This document shows positions 45,804 through 59,593 of a DNA stretch of 64,000 nt, in pieces. The position numbers were made by a program, and so were the translations under genes. Below the pieces are notes generated by a model that saw only the letters and a list, made by a program, of their open reading frames with translations, did no database searches and was not told where the DNA came from. Position 1 is the first letter of the stretch, and the number at the start of each line of letters is the position of its first letter. Origin of the DNA: Coprinus comatus (Eukaryota; Basidiomycota; Agaricomycetes; Agaricales; Agaricaceae); contig JAWPGT010000013.1 in NCBI GenBank assembly GCA_034638255.1, positions 1 through 64,000 on the forward strand, in the 5' to 3' direction.

Positions 45804-46882
45804 ATGCCTAAACTGCACTTGAAACGCACGCCGGAAGAAGAAGCTCTGCATCGTCTGCGCAAGAAGGAAAGGAAGGAAGCTAAACGTAAACGCCAAGGAA
45901 ACCACCACGACACACAACCCACAGATTCATCCTCACGCAAACGGCCACGCAAGGAGGAAGGACCATCAGAACCAGAACGGAAATGGGCATCCAGTGACGA
46001 AGAGGAACAATATGGCCCTCAGCCAGCCCAATCGGCCAGTTCTTCAACTAGTCACAGTAGACCAGGGGATGGCAGATATATGAATGAAGCTGATGATATC
46101 TATTTTCGAGAAAAGCTCTTTGATGCTTTTGCAGAGGATGAGAGATTAGATTCCCTAGAGGCAACCTTTAATGATTTTGCACATATTCCTGATAGATGGA
46201 AGAGCCATACAAGCAAGCCAAAATACAATATATTTGAGGAAGATGACTGGTTAAAAGTGAATCCTGAGCAACTGGATGAGGAGGACTATGCTGAATGGAT
46301 TCGTATGGGAATGTATCGGTACATATTATTATCCATCACCTGTGTTACCATGACCTTAGATGTTTATTTCCCAGGAAAACTCATGCGGACGAATATGCAG
46401 AACAGCAGCGGAGAAAAGCCGCAGAAGCCGCTCGGCGCGCCCAAGCAAAGGCGCGCCGAGAAGAGAGGGTTAACCTAGAGAAAGAAGCAGAGGAGGAACG
46501 TTTGCGCAAAAAGCACGAACGAGAAGCCTGTCGGTGGAAATACGCTAAGGAAACATACGATGCCAAATGGAAAGCAATGATGGACGGTAACGAAAACATT
46601 GGGTTCCGAGATATTCCTTGGCCAATCGTACGAGCACACAAAGACCCAGCTGTGACATCACTATCAGTAGACGACCTCACGCTGGAAGCTGTCACTGCAT
46701 TTTTACTGCCCACAGGTGGAGCACAGAGCCGCAAGGAGGTCCTGCGGGAGGCTATTCTGAGATTCCATCCGGACAAATTCGAAGGCCGTCTGATGAGGCG
46801 TGTGCATACAGAGGAGCAGGCTGTGGTGCGAGAGGGTATGGGGAGGGTAGTGAGGGTACTAAACCTTCTGATGGATGACTAA
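45804..46882 (+). CDS. NFKBIL1-like nuclear protein with J-like C-terminus
   Basis: Two exons (45804-46318, 46375-46882) close to 340 residues. The first ~100 residues are highly charged with nuclear-localisation-type clusters (RLRKKERKEAKRKRQ, RKRPRKE) and a DEEEQ stretch. Residues ~175-240 form a long charged helix (YAEQQRRKAAEAARRAQAKA...EEERLRKKHERE). The last ~100 residues contain DIPWPI, TGGAQSRKEVLREAILRFHP and DKFEGRL, then a final helix RVVRVLNLLMDD. This order matches the C-terminal half of NF-kappa-B-inhibitor-like protein 1, where a J-domain-like HPDKF motif occurs. Animal NFKBIL1 has been linked to mRNA processing; the ankyrin repeats of the animal protein are not seen here. The precise role in fungi is unknown. 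Confidence 0.82.
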
Positions 46883-47073
46883 TACGGAGTTGTGTGACCG
46901 ACTGCGTTGGACACAATGGCAACCCTTTTAGTCTTCTAACCAACTCTGTTTTCAGCTCTTCGACCTCTATCTATCTGCTCGACGCATTTACCTTTTCACA
47001 CTCATTTCCAAATCCCCTAGCTCATTAATCACTGTCTACTCCACCCGCTCCACACCATTGATTTCCCATCACA

Positions 47074-50000
47074 ATGTCTGGAGTCGTCGAGGGCGCAGAT
47101 CAGTTATTCAACGACACCTCGCGGACGCTGGCGCCTGCAGCCGTTGGATCTCAGGTGGCGCTGATGAGCATTGTCTCAGTGCGTTCTTATTCCATAGTGC
47201 AGCATTATTACTTGTATTTACTCTCTCTGTCGTAGGTTGGGACCATCTTGCTATTCAATGTTTTGCGTCCGAAGAACAAAGTATGTGTCGTTGGAAAATT
47301 GATTCGCTAGATGCTTAACACTTCCCTAGGTCATCTATGAACCCAAGGTCAAGTATCACGAAGGTCACAAACCACCACCCCGAATATCCGATTCCTTGTG
47401 CGGCTGGCTGCCCCCTCTAATACATACAAAAGAACCAGAACTACTTGACAAGATTGGGCTAGATGCTGTCGCTTTTCTCCGTTTTCTCCGTCTCCTGCGA
47501 TGGCTCTTCGCTGGCATCGCATTCCTGACCTGTGCCATCCTTATACCCATCAACATCGTCTACAACCTTCGAAACGTACCCTCCAAGAGACGCGATATCC
47601 TCAGCATGCTGACAATCCGTGATGTTTCTGGAACCTTTCTTTATGCACATGTCGTGGTTACCTACCTAATTACCTTCCTCATCATCTTCTGTGTCCATAT
47701 ACACTGGACAAAGATGGTGGAACTTAGGCACACATGGTTTCGCTCGCCAGAACATATGCAGTCATTCTATGCTCGGACCTTGCAGGTAACTGCGGTCCCA
47801 AAAAAGAACCAGAGTGACGAAGGTATAAAGAGCATCTTTGACGAATTAGGTGTTCCGTATCCTACTACAAGCGTACACATCGGTCGAAGGGTCGGCCAGC
47901 TTCCCGAATTGATCGAGTACCACAATCAGACTGTCAGGGAGTTCGAAGAAATCCTGGTCAAGTATCTAAAGGGAGGGAAGATCAGGTCCAAAAGACCAAC
48001 TATTCGGATTGGAGCTACTTGTGGCTGTGGTGGCGTTACAAGAGATGCGATAGAGTTTTATACGTATGTAATATTCAACTCTCTATCAAACATCTCTTTC
48101 TTACATTATATTCAGCGCCAAACTCAAACGCACCGAAGCTGCTATTGAGAACTGCAGAGCCCAAATCGATACCCGAAAAGCAGAGAACTATGGATTCGCG
48201 AGCATGGCAGCCGTTCCATATGCCCACATTGTCGCGAAAATGCTCAAAGGGAAACATCCAAAGGGAACAACGATTGCTCTGGCACCCAACCCCAAAGATA
48301 TCGTGGGTATACACACCTATTGTTATCATATTGTTATTTATAGATCAACAATAGGTCTGGAGAAACATGAACAAGACCAGTGGTCAAATAGCACGCAAAC
48401 AGACCATCGGTTTCCTGTGGCTATGTCTCGTTTGTTTCTTCAATACCGTACCATTGTTCATCATATCTCTCTTGGCCAATTTGAATTCTGTAAGTGATGT
48501 ATAACGGAACCTCGACTAATAGAACTAAATATTATATAGCTGCGGACATATGTTCCATTCCTGCAGACGTGGTTTGAGGCCAATGAATTTTCGTTTGCCT
48601 TCGTATCTGGTGTGTTACCACCGGCAATATCTGGCGTCTTCAGTTTCTTCCTACCTATCATTATGCGGAAGTTGACCAAAGTGGGCACAAAGCGACCACG
48701 TTCATCATTCATTAGGAACTAACTTTCTTTGCTTATAGTATATGGGCGCTCTCACTCATTCTAAACTTGACCGTGCTGTTATTGCTCGCTATTTTACTTT
48801 TTTGGTCATCAGTCAGCTTGTCATCTTCACGTTGATCGGTGTCATTTTTAGTAGGTCATTTTTTTAAATGACGCTTTTCCCTGTACTTAATCTTCTTTTA
48901 GACTCTGTGAGGGAACTTATTGAACAAATCGGCAGACGCGCGAGCTTTCAAGAGATTATAGATAATCTTCATGGTAGGTTTTATGACTGACTATTCAAAA
49001 CCCCGATTAATGGTGTATACAGAACTACCGGATATCATCAACAGGACTTACATCAACCAAGCATCCTACTGGTTGACATTCTTCCCGTACGTTTCTCGTT
49101 TTACTATCCCAATTTGAATACACATATTAATTGTTATATACAGACTTCGAGGTTTCTTGGCCCTCTTTGATCTTGCGCAGATTATAAATCTTGTTTGGGT
49201 GTCGATCAAGACTCGGTACGTCGGTACAATACTTGTCATATTTTAACCTAATCATCGTATAGATTGTTTGGTCGTACACCGCGTGATATCCGAGAGTGGA
49301 CACGCCCTCCCGAGTTCCAATATGCCATTTACTAGTGAGTTTCGTCATCTCTATCGTCTCCACCCACATGCTTACGAAATACCAATCAGTTCTAACATGG
49401 TGAGTACTATCGCTGTTCCTTGGTCTTATCAACGCTAAGGCCATGTCAGCTTTTCATGGGTGCTGTCGGTCTTGTGTTTGCTCCCCTAGCCCCCCTTGTG
49501 GTTGTTGCGGCCGCTATTGTGTTCTGGATTAGCTCCTGGGTATACAAGTATCAGCTAATGTTCGTCTTTGTGTCAAAAGTGGAGAGTGGAGGAGTGAGTG
49601 GATTCCATCGTTTTCTTATATAAAATTCGATTACTGACAATGACTGGTAGCGTATCTGGAACGTTGTCATCAATCGTCTCCTTGCTTGCGTCGTCTTGAT
49701 GCAATTACTTATGATTCTCAGTAAGCAACATGAGAGAATTATCATTAAATGACAACCCACTAATCGACTATCACAGCAATCGGCTTACAATATCGCTTCA
49801 GCTCTTTCCAATGGGTATCGACTGTTCCTCCGATCCTCATCGTCCTTGCCTACAAGATGTATATAAACCGCACTTTTTTGCCCCGATTCCGATTCTATTC
49901 CCCAACAGAGGAAGAACTATTGGCGGCCAAGGTCCATTCACAACGAGCTGATAACAAAGGCAACAGACTTGAGAAGCGCTTCGGCCACCCTGCGCTTCAT

Positions 50001-50951
50001 ATGGAGTTGTTCACACCTATGTTACATGCTAAGATGATGCCTCTTTTGGGACAGGTTTATTCTGGAAAAATCAATAATGACAAGGCTAAATTGGATGAAT
50101 ACGGTGGGCAGAATATGCATGCGCAGGTCGTTCCGGGTGGTATTAAAATTGCTGCTATCAACCAAAATGAATTGGAATACGACCCCATCCTTTACCAACG
50201 CGACCGAGGAGAACTTGACTGGGATCAACGTTCAATTTCGTCAACCATAATGTTGGATGAAGTATCACTACAACCCGCGAAATCTCAATATTACGCCAAC
50301 GCCAACAGCAGTACCTCAAAATTCGCCAACTACGATGCGTACCTCGCTTCTGGTCCTGGAGCTCATTTAACGAACCCATCCGAAATCGAGCTAACCCCAA
50401 TCGATTCAATGCAAGAGCCACTGCTTAGTCCGAGGACTCATACACAACAACAGGGATTCTTGTCACAACAAACATTAGTACCCGAAACACCACCCCAGTT
50501 ATACCAATATTCTAATGCTTCTCGTGAAGCACCTCCCCATCGTCCTCAAGAACGAACATATTCCCCCACTCCAACATATACTACAGACCCTCAATACCAT
50601 GATGCTAGGGCTGCTACACCTGCCAACCGCTCTCATACACCCCAATACTCACAACAATGGAGTACCAGTGGACACGGGCACCCACCTCCGCAACAATGGG
50701 GCCGAGCTTCACCCGGGCCACAACATATTCCACAACACTCACAGCAATGGACTAGGACTGCATCTCCTGCTCCACGACATTCACCTCAACAATCATCACA
50801 ACAGTGGGGTATGAGTGGTACTGGTACTGCTCCTTCTCCCACACACCAACATAATACTAGCCAACAGTGGGCGAATGTACCACGATCGTCAACACCACAG
50901 CAGCAACAAGGAAATCTTGCGGGACGTGGCGCACCAGGACGAGGGTATTGA
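47074..50951 (+). CDS. CSC1/OSCA-type (DUF221) stress-gated cation channel
   Basis: About 15 exons encode ~1,050 residues. N-terminal TM segments (VALMSIVSVVGTILLFNVLR; FLRLLRWLFAGIAFLTCAIL with IPINIVYN; VVVTYLITFLIIFCVHIHW) precede the cytosolic domain (ARTLQVTAVPK, FDELGVPYPTTSVHIGR, AKLKRTEAAIENC). The C-terminal TM block follows (FLWLCLVCFFNTVPLFII, SGVLPPAISGVFSFFLP, FTFLVISQLVIFTLIGVIF, VGLVFAPLAPLVVVAAAIVF, LLACVVLMQLLMIL). This is the full RSN1_TM / PHM7_cyt / RSN1_7TM order of eukaryotic osmosensitive Ca2+-permeable channels. A tail of about 350 residues contains LFTPMLHAKMMPLLGQVYSG and then a long Gln/Pro/His/Ser-rich disordered end (SQQWSTSGHGHPPPQQWG). One exon is only 10 nt (49390-49399, encoding YSNM across its junctions). 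Located in plasma or vacuolar membrane by family. Confidence 0.92.
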
Positions 50952-51802
50952 TTTTGCGAAAGTAAATGAACTTAAATAAATTATCAGACATTTAAATTTA
51001 TTCACTTTTGAATCGAACTCGAATCCAAAATCCTTTACATATGGGACGGGACGATCGATAATGAACTTTTTAAAAAAAATTTGCCTCCTTTTTTGTATTG
51101 TGCTCCCCTCCCTTGTCCTTTAGATCAATTTATCGCATACATTAACATATCATATATAGTTCTTGTTGGCTTGCAATTTAACGCTCTTAGATTTCTGTTG
51201 AAACGTTGAGGTACCGCTTCTTGCATTATGGACGTGAGTTGATGATGGTTACATCTTTGAGAATTAAGAAAAGCAATTTCTGGAATACTTATTTAGTTTA
51301 TGACAGGAATCTTTGAAGCTTAAAGTAGAATTAAGCTGCCTCATATCTACTGCAACGTGCAGTGTGTTGGTTTTTTTATATCTTCTCTGTTGTACTTATT
51401 CTTGGGTAGACTTAAAATGCCATAAGAATACATGCTACATGCCGATCAAGAAGGCTTTCATGAATGGGTTTGCTGAAATTGAAACCTGTTGTTGTACAAA
51501 ATGGCTGAAGGCTCCGAGAAAGGTACAAAGTATGCTCAAAAATTTTCCCAAATGGATTCTTGATATGTTAAGGAGTTTTTTTTTTGGTTTTTTTTTTACA
51601 CCCTGGTATGACGACGCCAATCAGGCAAGATCAAATGGAGTAGACGCCCCCTTGATGGCCCATAATTTTGGAGCGCTTGATGTGCCGTGATGGCATACTA
51701 AAGTTGCATGCGGGGCACGTGGGTAATTCAGCGTGTAGCTGTGTAGACAGGCTGAATTATATTCGGATTTCCAACCCACCCTCCTCTTCTTTAACTCTGA
51801 CC
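50952..51802. other. Spacer between the channel and ATPase genes
   Basis: I see no gene. The first ~250 bp are AT-rich and probably the 3' untranslated region; T tracts occur near 51575-51598. A 125-codon frame at 51313-51690 has no plausible domain. Confidence 0.5.
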
Positions 51803-54549
51803 ATGGCTTCGCTACGTGCGATAGTAATTCCTGCTGGTACTAAGCGGTTACAGACAATTGCTTCTCGTTCTATTTCTCGGATTGGTGGACACACTATAAA
51901 TGGTCGTCGGTGGTTACACAGGCTCGACAATAGTAGTGATCCTAGTAATCCTCAACACAAGCAACATACAATACACAATTCCTCTACTTCACATTTACTC
52001 AAACCTCGACACGATGTACATGAACGTACTGAAGCATTGACTGTTCCAGGAGTTAATCCTCCAGGTGGTGGAGGAGGTCCAGGTCCAGGGGGTAGTAATG
52101 TGTTTGAGATTACTCGCTCACCAATGGTTGATGCAATGTTGACCACGTTTATTGGTATCGGTCTCAGTGAGTGTTGTGTTTATATATATATATATATACG
52201 TGCTTTGTTTGATGTCCTATAGTGTTTGCTGGTGGTATTGTCTACCTCGAATGGTACAAATCGAATGTATTAAACAAGGTCAGGAAGCCATTTTGATGAG
52301 TCTAGCATTATGGTTGAAGAAATTCTAGATTGAAAATGCATTTGAGGCTGGTTATGACCCAGCACTTGAGCTTGTCAAACGGCGCGTCATTAAACGACCT
52401 TCCCCTGATGAGTATGAGGATAGTGTGGGACTTTGGACCGAAAAACTTAGAAGGAAAGAACAAGACCTGATTGACGAAATTGTACATGGCAATGAAGCAG
52501 GTCATTATTTCATGCTTTTAGGTCCTAAAGTAAGGCTTCTTTCTTTCTCCCCCTCCTTATTTATAACCCCTAATTTTTGACCGCTTGGATTACCTTCTCT
52601 CAGGGTTCAGGAAAAGGTTCCATGGTATTTGAGGCAATGTTATCTTGTAATGCTGAAGGAATTTCTGTTTGTGATGCCCATCCTGACCTCGAGGTGTTTC
52701 GCCTACGTCTTGGAAAAGCACTGAACTTCGAGTTTCATGAGGACTCACAAACAGGGTTATTTCAGAGGCGAGATCCCCGTGAAGGTAAATACAAATATGC
52801 GCTTTGAAGATGTAGTTGGTGTGTTGCTGATTTGTTTTGTGCAAATTTTAGGAGGACCAGGCCTTGACATTGAACGAGGTAAATCCTATAAAAAAAACAT
52901 GGTCAATCTGAGGAATACCGAGTGACCCTTCATCGTTAGCATTGAACAAATTAGAAAAAGTCGCATTGCGTGTTGCCCAAGAGAAAGGAAAACCTCTTGT
53001 TTTCATCGTTAACAACATTCATTATTTCAAGAACGATGATAACGGAAGAGGTATGCTTTTGCAATTGCAACAACGGGCAGAAGCTTGGGCTGCAAGCGGT
53101 AAGCTTTATATATCAATCCAAAACACCTCGTAGCATTTGCTGATTTCTACCCAAGGTGTTCTAACGATGGTTTTCACCTCGTATGTCTTTTATTTTATTT
53201 TACTCTCCGACAGAGTCTTATACTGTATACCGGTTTCAAGTGACGATTTCTGGCCTTTCCAGTTCATGCGTATGTTAATCTATTTTAATGCTCTGTGGGG
53301 CGTAGTGTATGTAACTTAATGGTTCAACAGGTAGAACTGCTTCCAGGATGCATGTAAGTACTTCCTCCTATGAAGTCACGTTTCTTCGTAATCTTTGGTG
53401 TTCAGACCGTATCAATTTACGACTTGGATCGTGCCGAATCTATAAAAGCTATATATCAACTGCGCCAGTCGGATTCCCGTAAACCTTTCACTCCTGAAAT
53501 TGCAGAAGAGCTTGTGGATCTCGTTGGTGGACGCCTGTCATACCTAAGCAAGGTATTGTGGACGCCTTATAGCCACCTACCCCCAGATGGCTCAGGCAGT
53601 AGTTTTAGGTTTGCAGGGCAACCACCATGACACCGCTTAATTTGGCCAAACACCTACTGGAAGTTGAGAAGGAGTGGCTTCTCAGTCAGATCGGTGTGTA
53701 TATCCAATCTCGTGTTCGATAAAGAACTAAAGCATCCCTGTATGAAGGTCTTATTGACGACTGTGACGATGATGTCATGGATGAGGTTGGTTCTCAAAAG
53801 TTTGTTTGAGATGCCAATTGATTTGTTATTTTCTAGCAAAAATGGAGTTCATGTTCTTGGTTACTTCTTCGAGAATTTGTGAAGATTAGAAAGGAACAAG
53901 AGAAGCAGAGAGCAGAAGACATTGCCGCTGGTAAAACCGATCTTAAAGATCTCCCTCTCCCAACGATTTCTTATGTATGGCCCCTTCCATTCTATCTACA
54001 TCATAATATAACACTTAAATACCTACTGATAGGGAGACTGTCGACAAATCATGACGCGTGCTGATTTTATGGAAGGTTAGTCTTTCTGGATCATTTGAAA
54101 TTGAGAAAAGTACTCATCTCTATTAATATTACAGAACTTGACCGTCTTAATGTCATTAGTATTGATGTAAGTTCTTTTCTCCTTGCATCTATCTATACCC
54201 TTGACCTTACGGTCATAACAACAAGATCAACCACGACGTCCGACCTGATTCTATGCTCATTCTACATGCTGCCCGTGAAGTCTGTGAAGGAGAGGGCTTC
54301 GATGACTTGCTGGATAGTGTCAGAGGCAGAATCGACGATATTGAGAGTTTGCATCGTACCAGAGAACTAACGGTCAGTGTGTTGTCATTATCTTGACTTA
54401 AAGCTTGCTTAATATTACTGGTTTCCCACATAACACACTAGTTCAAAGATGTGGATAAAGGAGACATGATTAGATTGGCAGTTGACAAGGGTGGATACGA
54501 ATATTTCTCCACAAGAGGCAAGAGTTCGCGCTTTGATGATGATGATTGA
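51803..54549 (+). CDS. Mitochondrial membrane P-loop ATPase-like protein
   Basis: About 17 exons encode ~590 residues. The N-terminus (MASLRAIVIPAGTKRLQTIA, SRSISRIGGH) is a strong mitochondrial presequence. A Pro/Gly linker leads to one membrane segment (MLTTFIGIGLMFAGGIVYLE). The AAA-like domain contains YFMLLGPKGSGKGSMVFEA (Walker A, with G after GK instead of T/S), SVCDAHPDLEVFRLRLG, and KPLVFIVNNIHYF in the Walker B position, lacking the usual D-E. Then come SDDFWPFQFM, RRTASRMHTVSIYDLDR and a helical lid (PEIAEELVDLVGGRLSYLSK). C-terminal ~200 residues are helical (LEVEKEWLLSQ, REFVKIRKEQEKQRAED) and end FSTRGKSSRFDDDD. The layout resembles ATPase_2/archaeal-ATPase-like STAND-type proteins. 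The family role is not known to me; inner-membrane tethering is inferred. A short exon at 53747-53785 is Asp-rich. Confidence 0.8.
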
Positions 54550-57500
54550 AGAACCCGAAACCTGGAGTTTGACAACTCAACTTACAAATGGCTGCCTTAT
54601 CTTTCACCCTTGAAAATCCAAAACTTCGACCTTAACACTACTCGACGTTCGACTTTCAATCACAACTGACCGACTATTAATAAACTTGCTCTGGTATAAT
54701 TTCTAATGAGCTAGGTGCTCAAGAAGCATATATACATACTATAACTTGGAGGATGGAAGACCCTGAAATTATTTTTGATATACCTAGTTTAAATTACTTG
54801 CACGTACGAATGGGGTGCTTTTTATAAAACCTATAGTATCGCGTGTAAAGTAGATTTTTTTTCTTATACTATCATTGACCAGATGTTCGTTTTTCCCACA
54901 AGTTCGTATTTTGATTTTTAAAACACCGTCATCCAACATACTCTATTTCTTGTTTGGTATTTCAAATCCAGGACCTTATGTACACTATTCTATAAATTCG
55001 TTTGCCAAAATTCAATAAACTGAAGGACTGACTTTTTGGTACGTTGTCACTCTTGCCGAGGCCGGCATAGCGGATTATCAATTAATTTGATCGTAATGAT
55101 CGCTTTGATATGATCTGTGCTTAAAATAACTTGGTGTTGCGTGTCGGTCAAAATCAGCCTGCGGAGTTTGAATTATCAGTGATGGTCACGATCATGCGCA
55201 CCGTTACGAAACGAACTTGTGGGAAAAACGAACATCTGGTCAATGATAGTACCCCCCCCAATGATTGTCCAGGCTATCGAGAGATCACTTTTTCCCCAAA
55301 TGTAGTTAGTTAGTAATTGTTGTTTAATAGATCTATGCACTTAGTATTATCTGGTTTCAACTTTCTGTACAATAGAGAATTGTTTTGGTTGAGTTTTTTT
55401 TTAATGTTGAATGTAATTGCAGGTACCATTAGAGAAGAGGCGATGAGCCTGGACAGTTAGATGGACCTTTGTTTCAGGCCTCGGCACTAGGCTATAGCCA
55501 TTTGGTGTTTGTGCCAGGTGTTGATATTAGTTTGATGACCGTGGCTAGTAATATATTTTCATAACTTCGAATTACCGAATGATAAAATCAAGCGAGGGTT
55601 CTAATAGTCCCTAGTAACACTTCTTCTTAGGCTCCTCCAGCGTATTTGTGAAACAGAACAGGCCTATGTCTCGAACGAAGATACACTAAAATGGCAGCTA
55701 AATAGACTGAATGTTAGTGGTTGAAGGTAAACGACAAGATCATCCACCTGTGTCCGAGCATCCCCGCAATCATCACCTCAGGCTGTCAAATATTACTATT
55801 GATATAATCGCTTCCCAAGCATGTGTGTGAAGGTCAATAGCCCTGCCGCATAACTGCTCCATAAGGCACAAAATTCGTGGAGGTTGGGAAAGAGATAGAT
55901 TGATTAATGTGATGGGACATGTTGGACATTAGTATATCACATGGCATAGCCATAGTATATATTCGATAATATAACTTAACCTCGTAACATCATCATCTCT
56001 AGAATCTTATAGGTCATTCATCAAAATCATTTCTCGGGACTGCGTGTAAAGCACTTATAGATTATTAAGTTTCAGCGTACTTGTGGGTTATTTTATTGTT
56101 ATTGTGGGTGTGATGTCTCGGAGTGTTGAAGCTTGAGTGGGAATAGTGGGTGGGATGTGATGAGATAATAGGTTGATCTCTTACACATCTATTCATCACT
56201 CTTCAAAAAACTGCAGTTCAAATGTTCTCCCGCAGCTTCAGCTTCTAGAATTGCAGCGCATAAGTCATTGCCCACTTGCTACCAAAATTATAATTGCATT
56301 GTAGTGAGTATACAACGGTGGCACTGCTCGTTCATCGCCACCCTCGGCCATTTTTAATCTCATGACTACCATGCGCACTGCCATCTGGCCCTCCGCCGGA
56401 CCTACAGTATTCAAATATGTATCACAAGTGGTATTTATAAATCTTAGATATATTGTGTAAGAAAATTCTAGGCTTGGCCAATCTCTGATACGGAAGCGAG
56501 GATTATAACAACTTTTTTTCATGAATCATACCAATACCAAATGCGCTGTTGTAAACGAGCGGCTTCGTATAACTATCAACCGACGACTCTGTGTTTGACT
56601 TACTCTCACTGGAAATAATGCAATAGTAAGGCTTTTAGAATATCTGGAGTTTGCCGCCTCTCGAGCCACTCAAGAATCATGAGATCATGCAATCTACTAG
56701 GAAGAAAAACCATCGACTACAAACCCAAGATACTCAGTTCGTAAGCCTTCGATAGCTTAGCGCCAGCTAGTATCTCTTGATATATATCTCTATCCTCGTT
56801 GTCGAATTTCCAGTTCTTATTTCCAAAATAGCCTCATGGTCATTTTACCGTCCAGAGGAAGTTCCTATTATCCGACTTCCCGTTGTTGCAGTCACTGCCT
56901 CCCCATGATATTTATTCAGTGTAAGAGTAGTACTTAGTATAGGGATGGCAAATGAAGGAGCTGGACACTGAGAAGGAGTTGTTATCGAGCTGGAAAAATG
57001 TGCTTGAAAACTGTGGCCTCGTGTCAACTTCATGTACTGTGTATCGTGTCTCGAGTCGGATCCCGCGCCAACCTCCGCCGCAATATTTCATCCTTTATGG
57101 TGTGCATTGTCTCCTAGTCGGTGCTTGGAATTTCGACGGGTGTGAGAGTTTGTTCATCCAACTGAAGGTCGGCGTCTTGTTGAGGTTGTCGTAGTACCAA
57201 TAAACAAGCCTTGGTACGTTTACTTTTGCAGAAATTTAAGTGCCTCAATGAGCCCAAAAGACATGTGGATATTAAGAAGAGCTCACCATTGATGTCTAAG
57301 GTCCCATACCTTCGACCTTCTTTGAAAGTTGCGGAAACTTTTATGAAACTCTCCTCCTTCAGGTTTCCCCTCCTCATATATAGTGTTTAACTCGAACTCT
57401 GCTCTCCCCTTTCCCTTTTCCCTAACGTCCGAAACCTTTGGCCTTTTCATTTTTTTTGGGCCGTCCGAGCACGCTGTCTACCTATAGGAGATATTGATTT

Positions 57501-59103
57501 TGGCCATAGCTTCTAGCGTGTTAAATAACCCACTTCTTTGAAGAAATCGTCCGTTGAATATTCTGACTCCTAGCCTTCTTCACCCAATTGCTGGTAGTTG
57601 ACGAACTCAAACTCGAACATCATGAATGCTAGGTTTAAGAAGGGAGTGGCAAAGTGGCCGTTGGTTGGCAGACGTCTAGTATTCTGACCTTGGCATACCC
57701 CAAATTTGGAGTTATGAACTTAGGCATCCACTCATCAGACGTAAGGGAAAGCGTGATGTCTCCTGGTGACAAAGGCAATGTGTTGGAACGAATTGTTATC
57801 CGGATAATTCACCACCAGACCTCTTAGCTCTATGGCCAGTGTACGTTTCTATTTTTACACTTTACATACCTGAAACCGTAGTTGGTTCAAAGCAGGATTG
57901 ATAATGTTCATGTCAATTTTCATGCGCTACGGCATCGTTTTATGGTATTATGAATATTTTACGGGTGGAAAATAAGACAATATAAAAATAAGCGCCTTGT
58001 CCATGCATTTTATGCTAAGGAGCTCACATTTTGTGACTCCGCCATTCTCTGTGTATCACCTCAGATTTTGTACAAATCATATTTATCACACTCAATTTAA
58101 CGGCCCGACCGTGATCTGTCTACTACTGTAGTGAATATAACACACATTTTTCCAACTGCAACTGGATCAGATCCTGTTACCCGGAGGTGCTCGGATATCA
58201 ATGTGATATCATCATAGTTTGAGTATGGAAATGCCCCTTCAGTGTGTGTTATTTAAATGGAATCCTATGTTACGTCCATGTCACTATTTCTCGGTAATCA
58301 ATGTGAAGTTGGAACTAGAGCTGTGCATGTAGTAATTATGTTCCTTTTTTGAAATACCACAATGTGGTTTTGGGCACTATACTGTATTGAAGCACTAGGG
58401 CATAGATTTACTCCGGCAACCGTTCGAAGTTGTATAAGCCTACATATGTAACGATTATCGAAGAGAGTCCAAGTGGGATGTAATATATACCCATGGAGGT
58501 ACTCACCGCCACGATAGGAAAGGAGAGGTGGCTAGTCGCATGTTCAGAACCTGAGTAACGGTAGTATTCTGCGAAACTCCAGATATAAGATTCTCAGCTT
58601 CTTGAGCACCAGAAAACATCTAGAACTGCATTGTTCACAATCTAATCTTAGCATGACAAGACACGAATGGCACAGACGATCTCATTGACATCTCCAGATC
58701 GAGATCAGCCATTTTGATCCGGTGTTATGTTCCATAAATTACTCTGCAAAACGCCTGGACCTTTTCTCTTTTCATGTGTACGGTGTCTAGACAATACTTG
58801 GACACGCTAAGAATACCCACGCACGAAGCAGCACTGTTTACGACATATTTACTCTTTCCAAAATAGCCGTGATGGCTAAAAAAGGACGTGAATTCCCGTA
58901 ATATTAATACGTCAAAAGTACAACAAATCTAAAGGTGCATGACCCAGTTGCATGACCTCGCATGTGGAAATGTTCATTATTAATGTACAATCGCTACGAT
59001 AAGCACGATCAATTTTAAGTGTAACCCTGGACCAATGATCGAGTATATAACCACAGCATCTACATACATTGTACTTATATACCTGACGTCCTTGATTTTA
59101 AGT
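54550..59103. other. 4.5-kb gene-poor region
   Basis: No gene can be supported. Several minus-strand open frames (56265-56522, 56845-57033, 57114-57377) have a mild protein look (for example a run VGPAEGQMAVRMVVMRL), but I could not splice them into a sensible chain; they may be remnants of a decayed gene or element. No long repeats stand out by eye. Confidence 0.4.
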
Positions 59104-59593
59104 ATGGACGCCCAACAAAGTACTCAATCAACCACTACATCTCATCCTTCATCCCAAAATCGACCCCAAGGCAATCCTATCTCGACTCACTCTCATCCCA
59201 TCGATTCTCGGAAATCTCTATTAAACCGACCCGAGCTTGTGATAAATGGGAAGGAAAATGGGGTGACTGCAGATAACCAACACCAACCAACTCAAAATTT
59301 CAGCCACTACCCACCCAATTATTTAGAACCTTCTAGTACATGGATTCACGCCGATCCATACTATGTTAGTCTTTGGATGGACGGTTCTGTTGGTGTAGGA
59401 GGAATAATGAGTGAGTATACGAACCTTCCTGAGGATAGGTAAGTAATATGCATTTTTGGGAAACGTTCGCGTTCTTTTTCCCCAGAAAATCTCTTACAAA
59501 CATACGTATAACAGACTTCTCAAGACTCCCGACCCGCGAAGCGCAATGCCGCGGAGTCATCACGACTCCCGCCTGATCCAACGTCTCGGATAA
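59104..59593 (+). CDS. Small hypothetical protein
   Basis: Two exons (59104-59438, 59515-59593) join at GT..AG and close to 137 residues: MDAQQSTQSTTTSHPSSQNR at the start, a Ser/Thr/Gln/Pro/His-rich disordered first half, then STWIHADPYYVSLWMDGSVG and a short basic end (RSAMPRSHHDSRLIQRLG). An in-frame upstream ATG at 59035 would add a hydrophobic stretch (TASTYIVLIYLTSLIL) that could act as a signal peptide; I cannot tell which start is used. No domain is recognised. The second half has several aromatic residues and might be folded. Confidence 0.45.

Noticed and set aside
56265..57377. Minus-strand chain of open frames as a gene
   Set aside because: The pieces cannot be joined with consistent phases, stops intervene, and no motif is recognisable.
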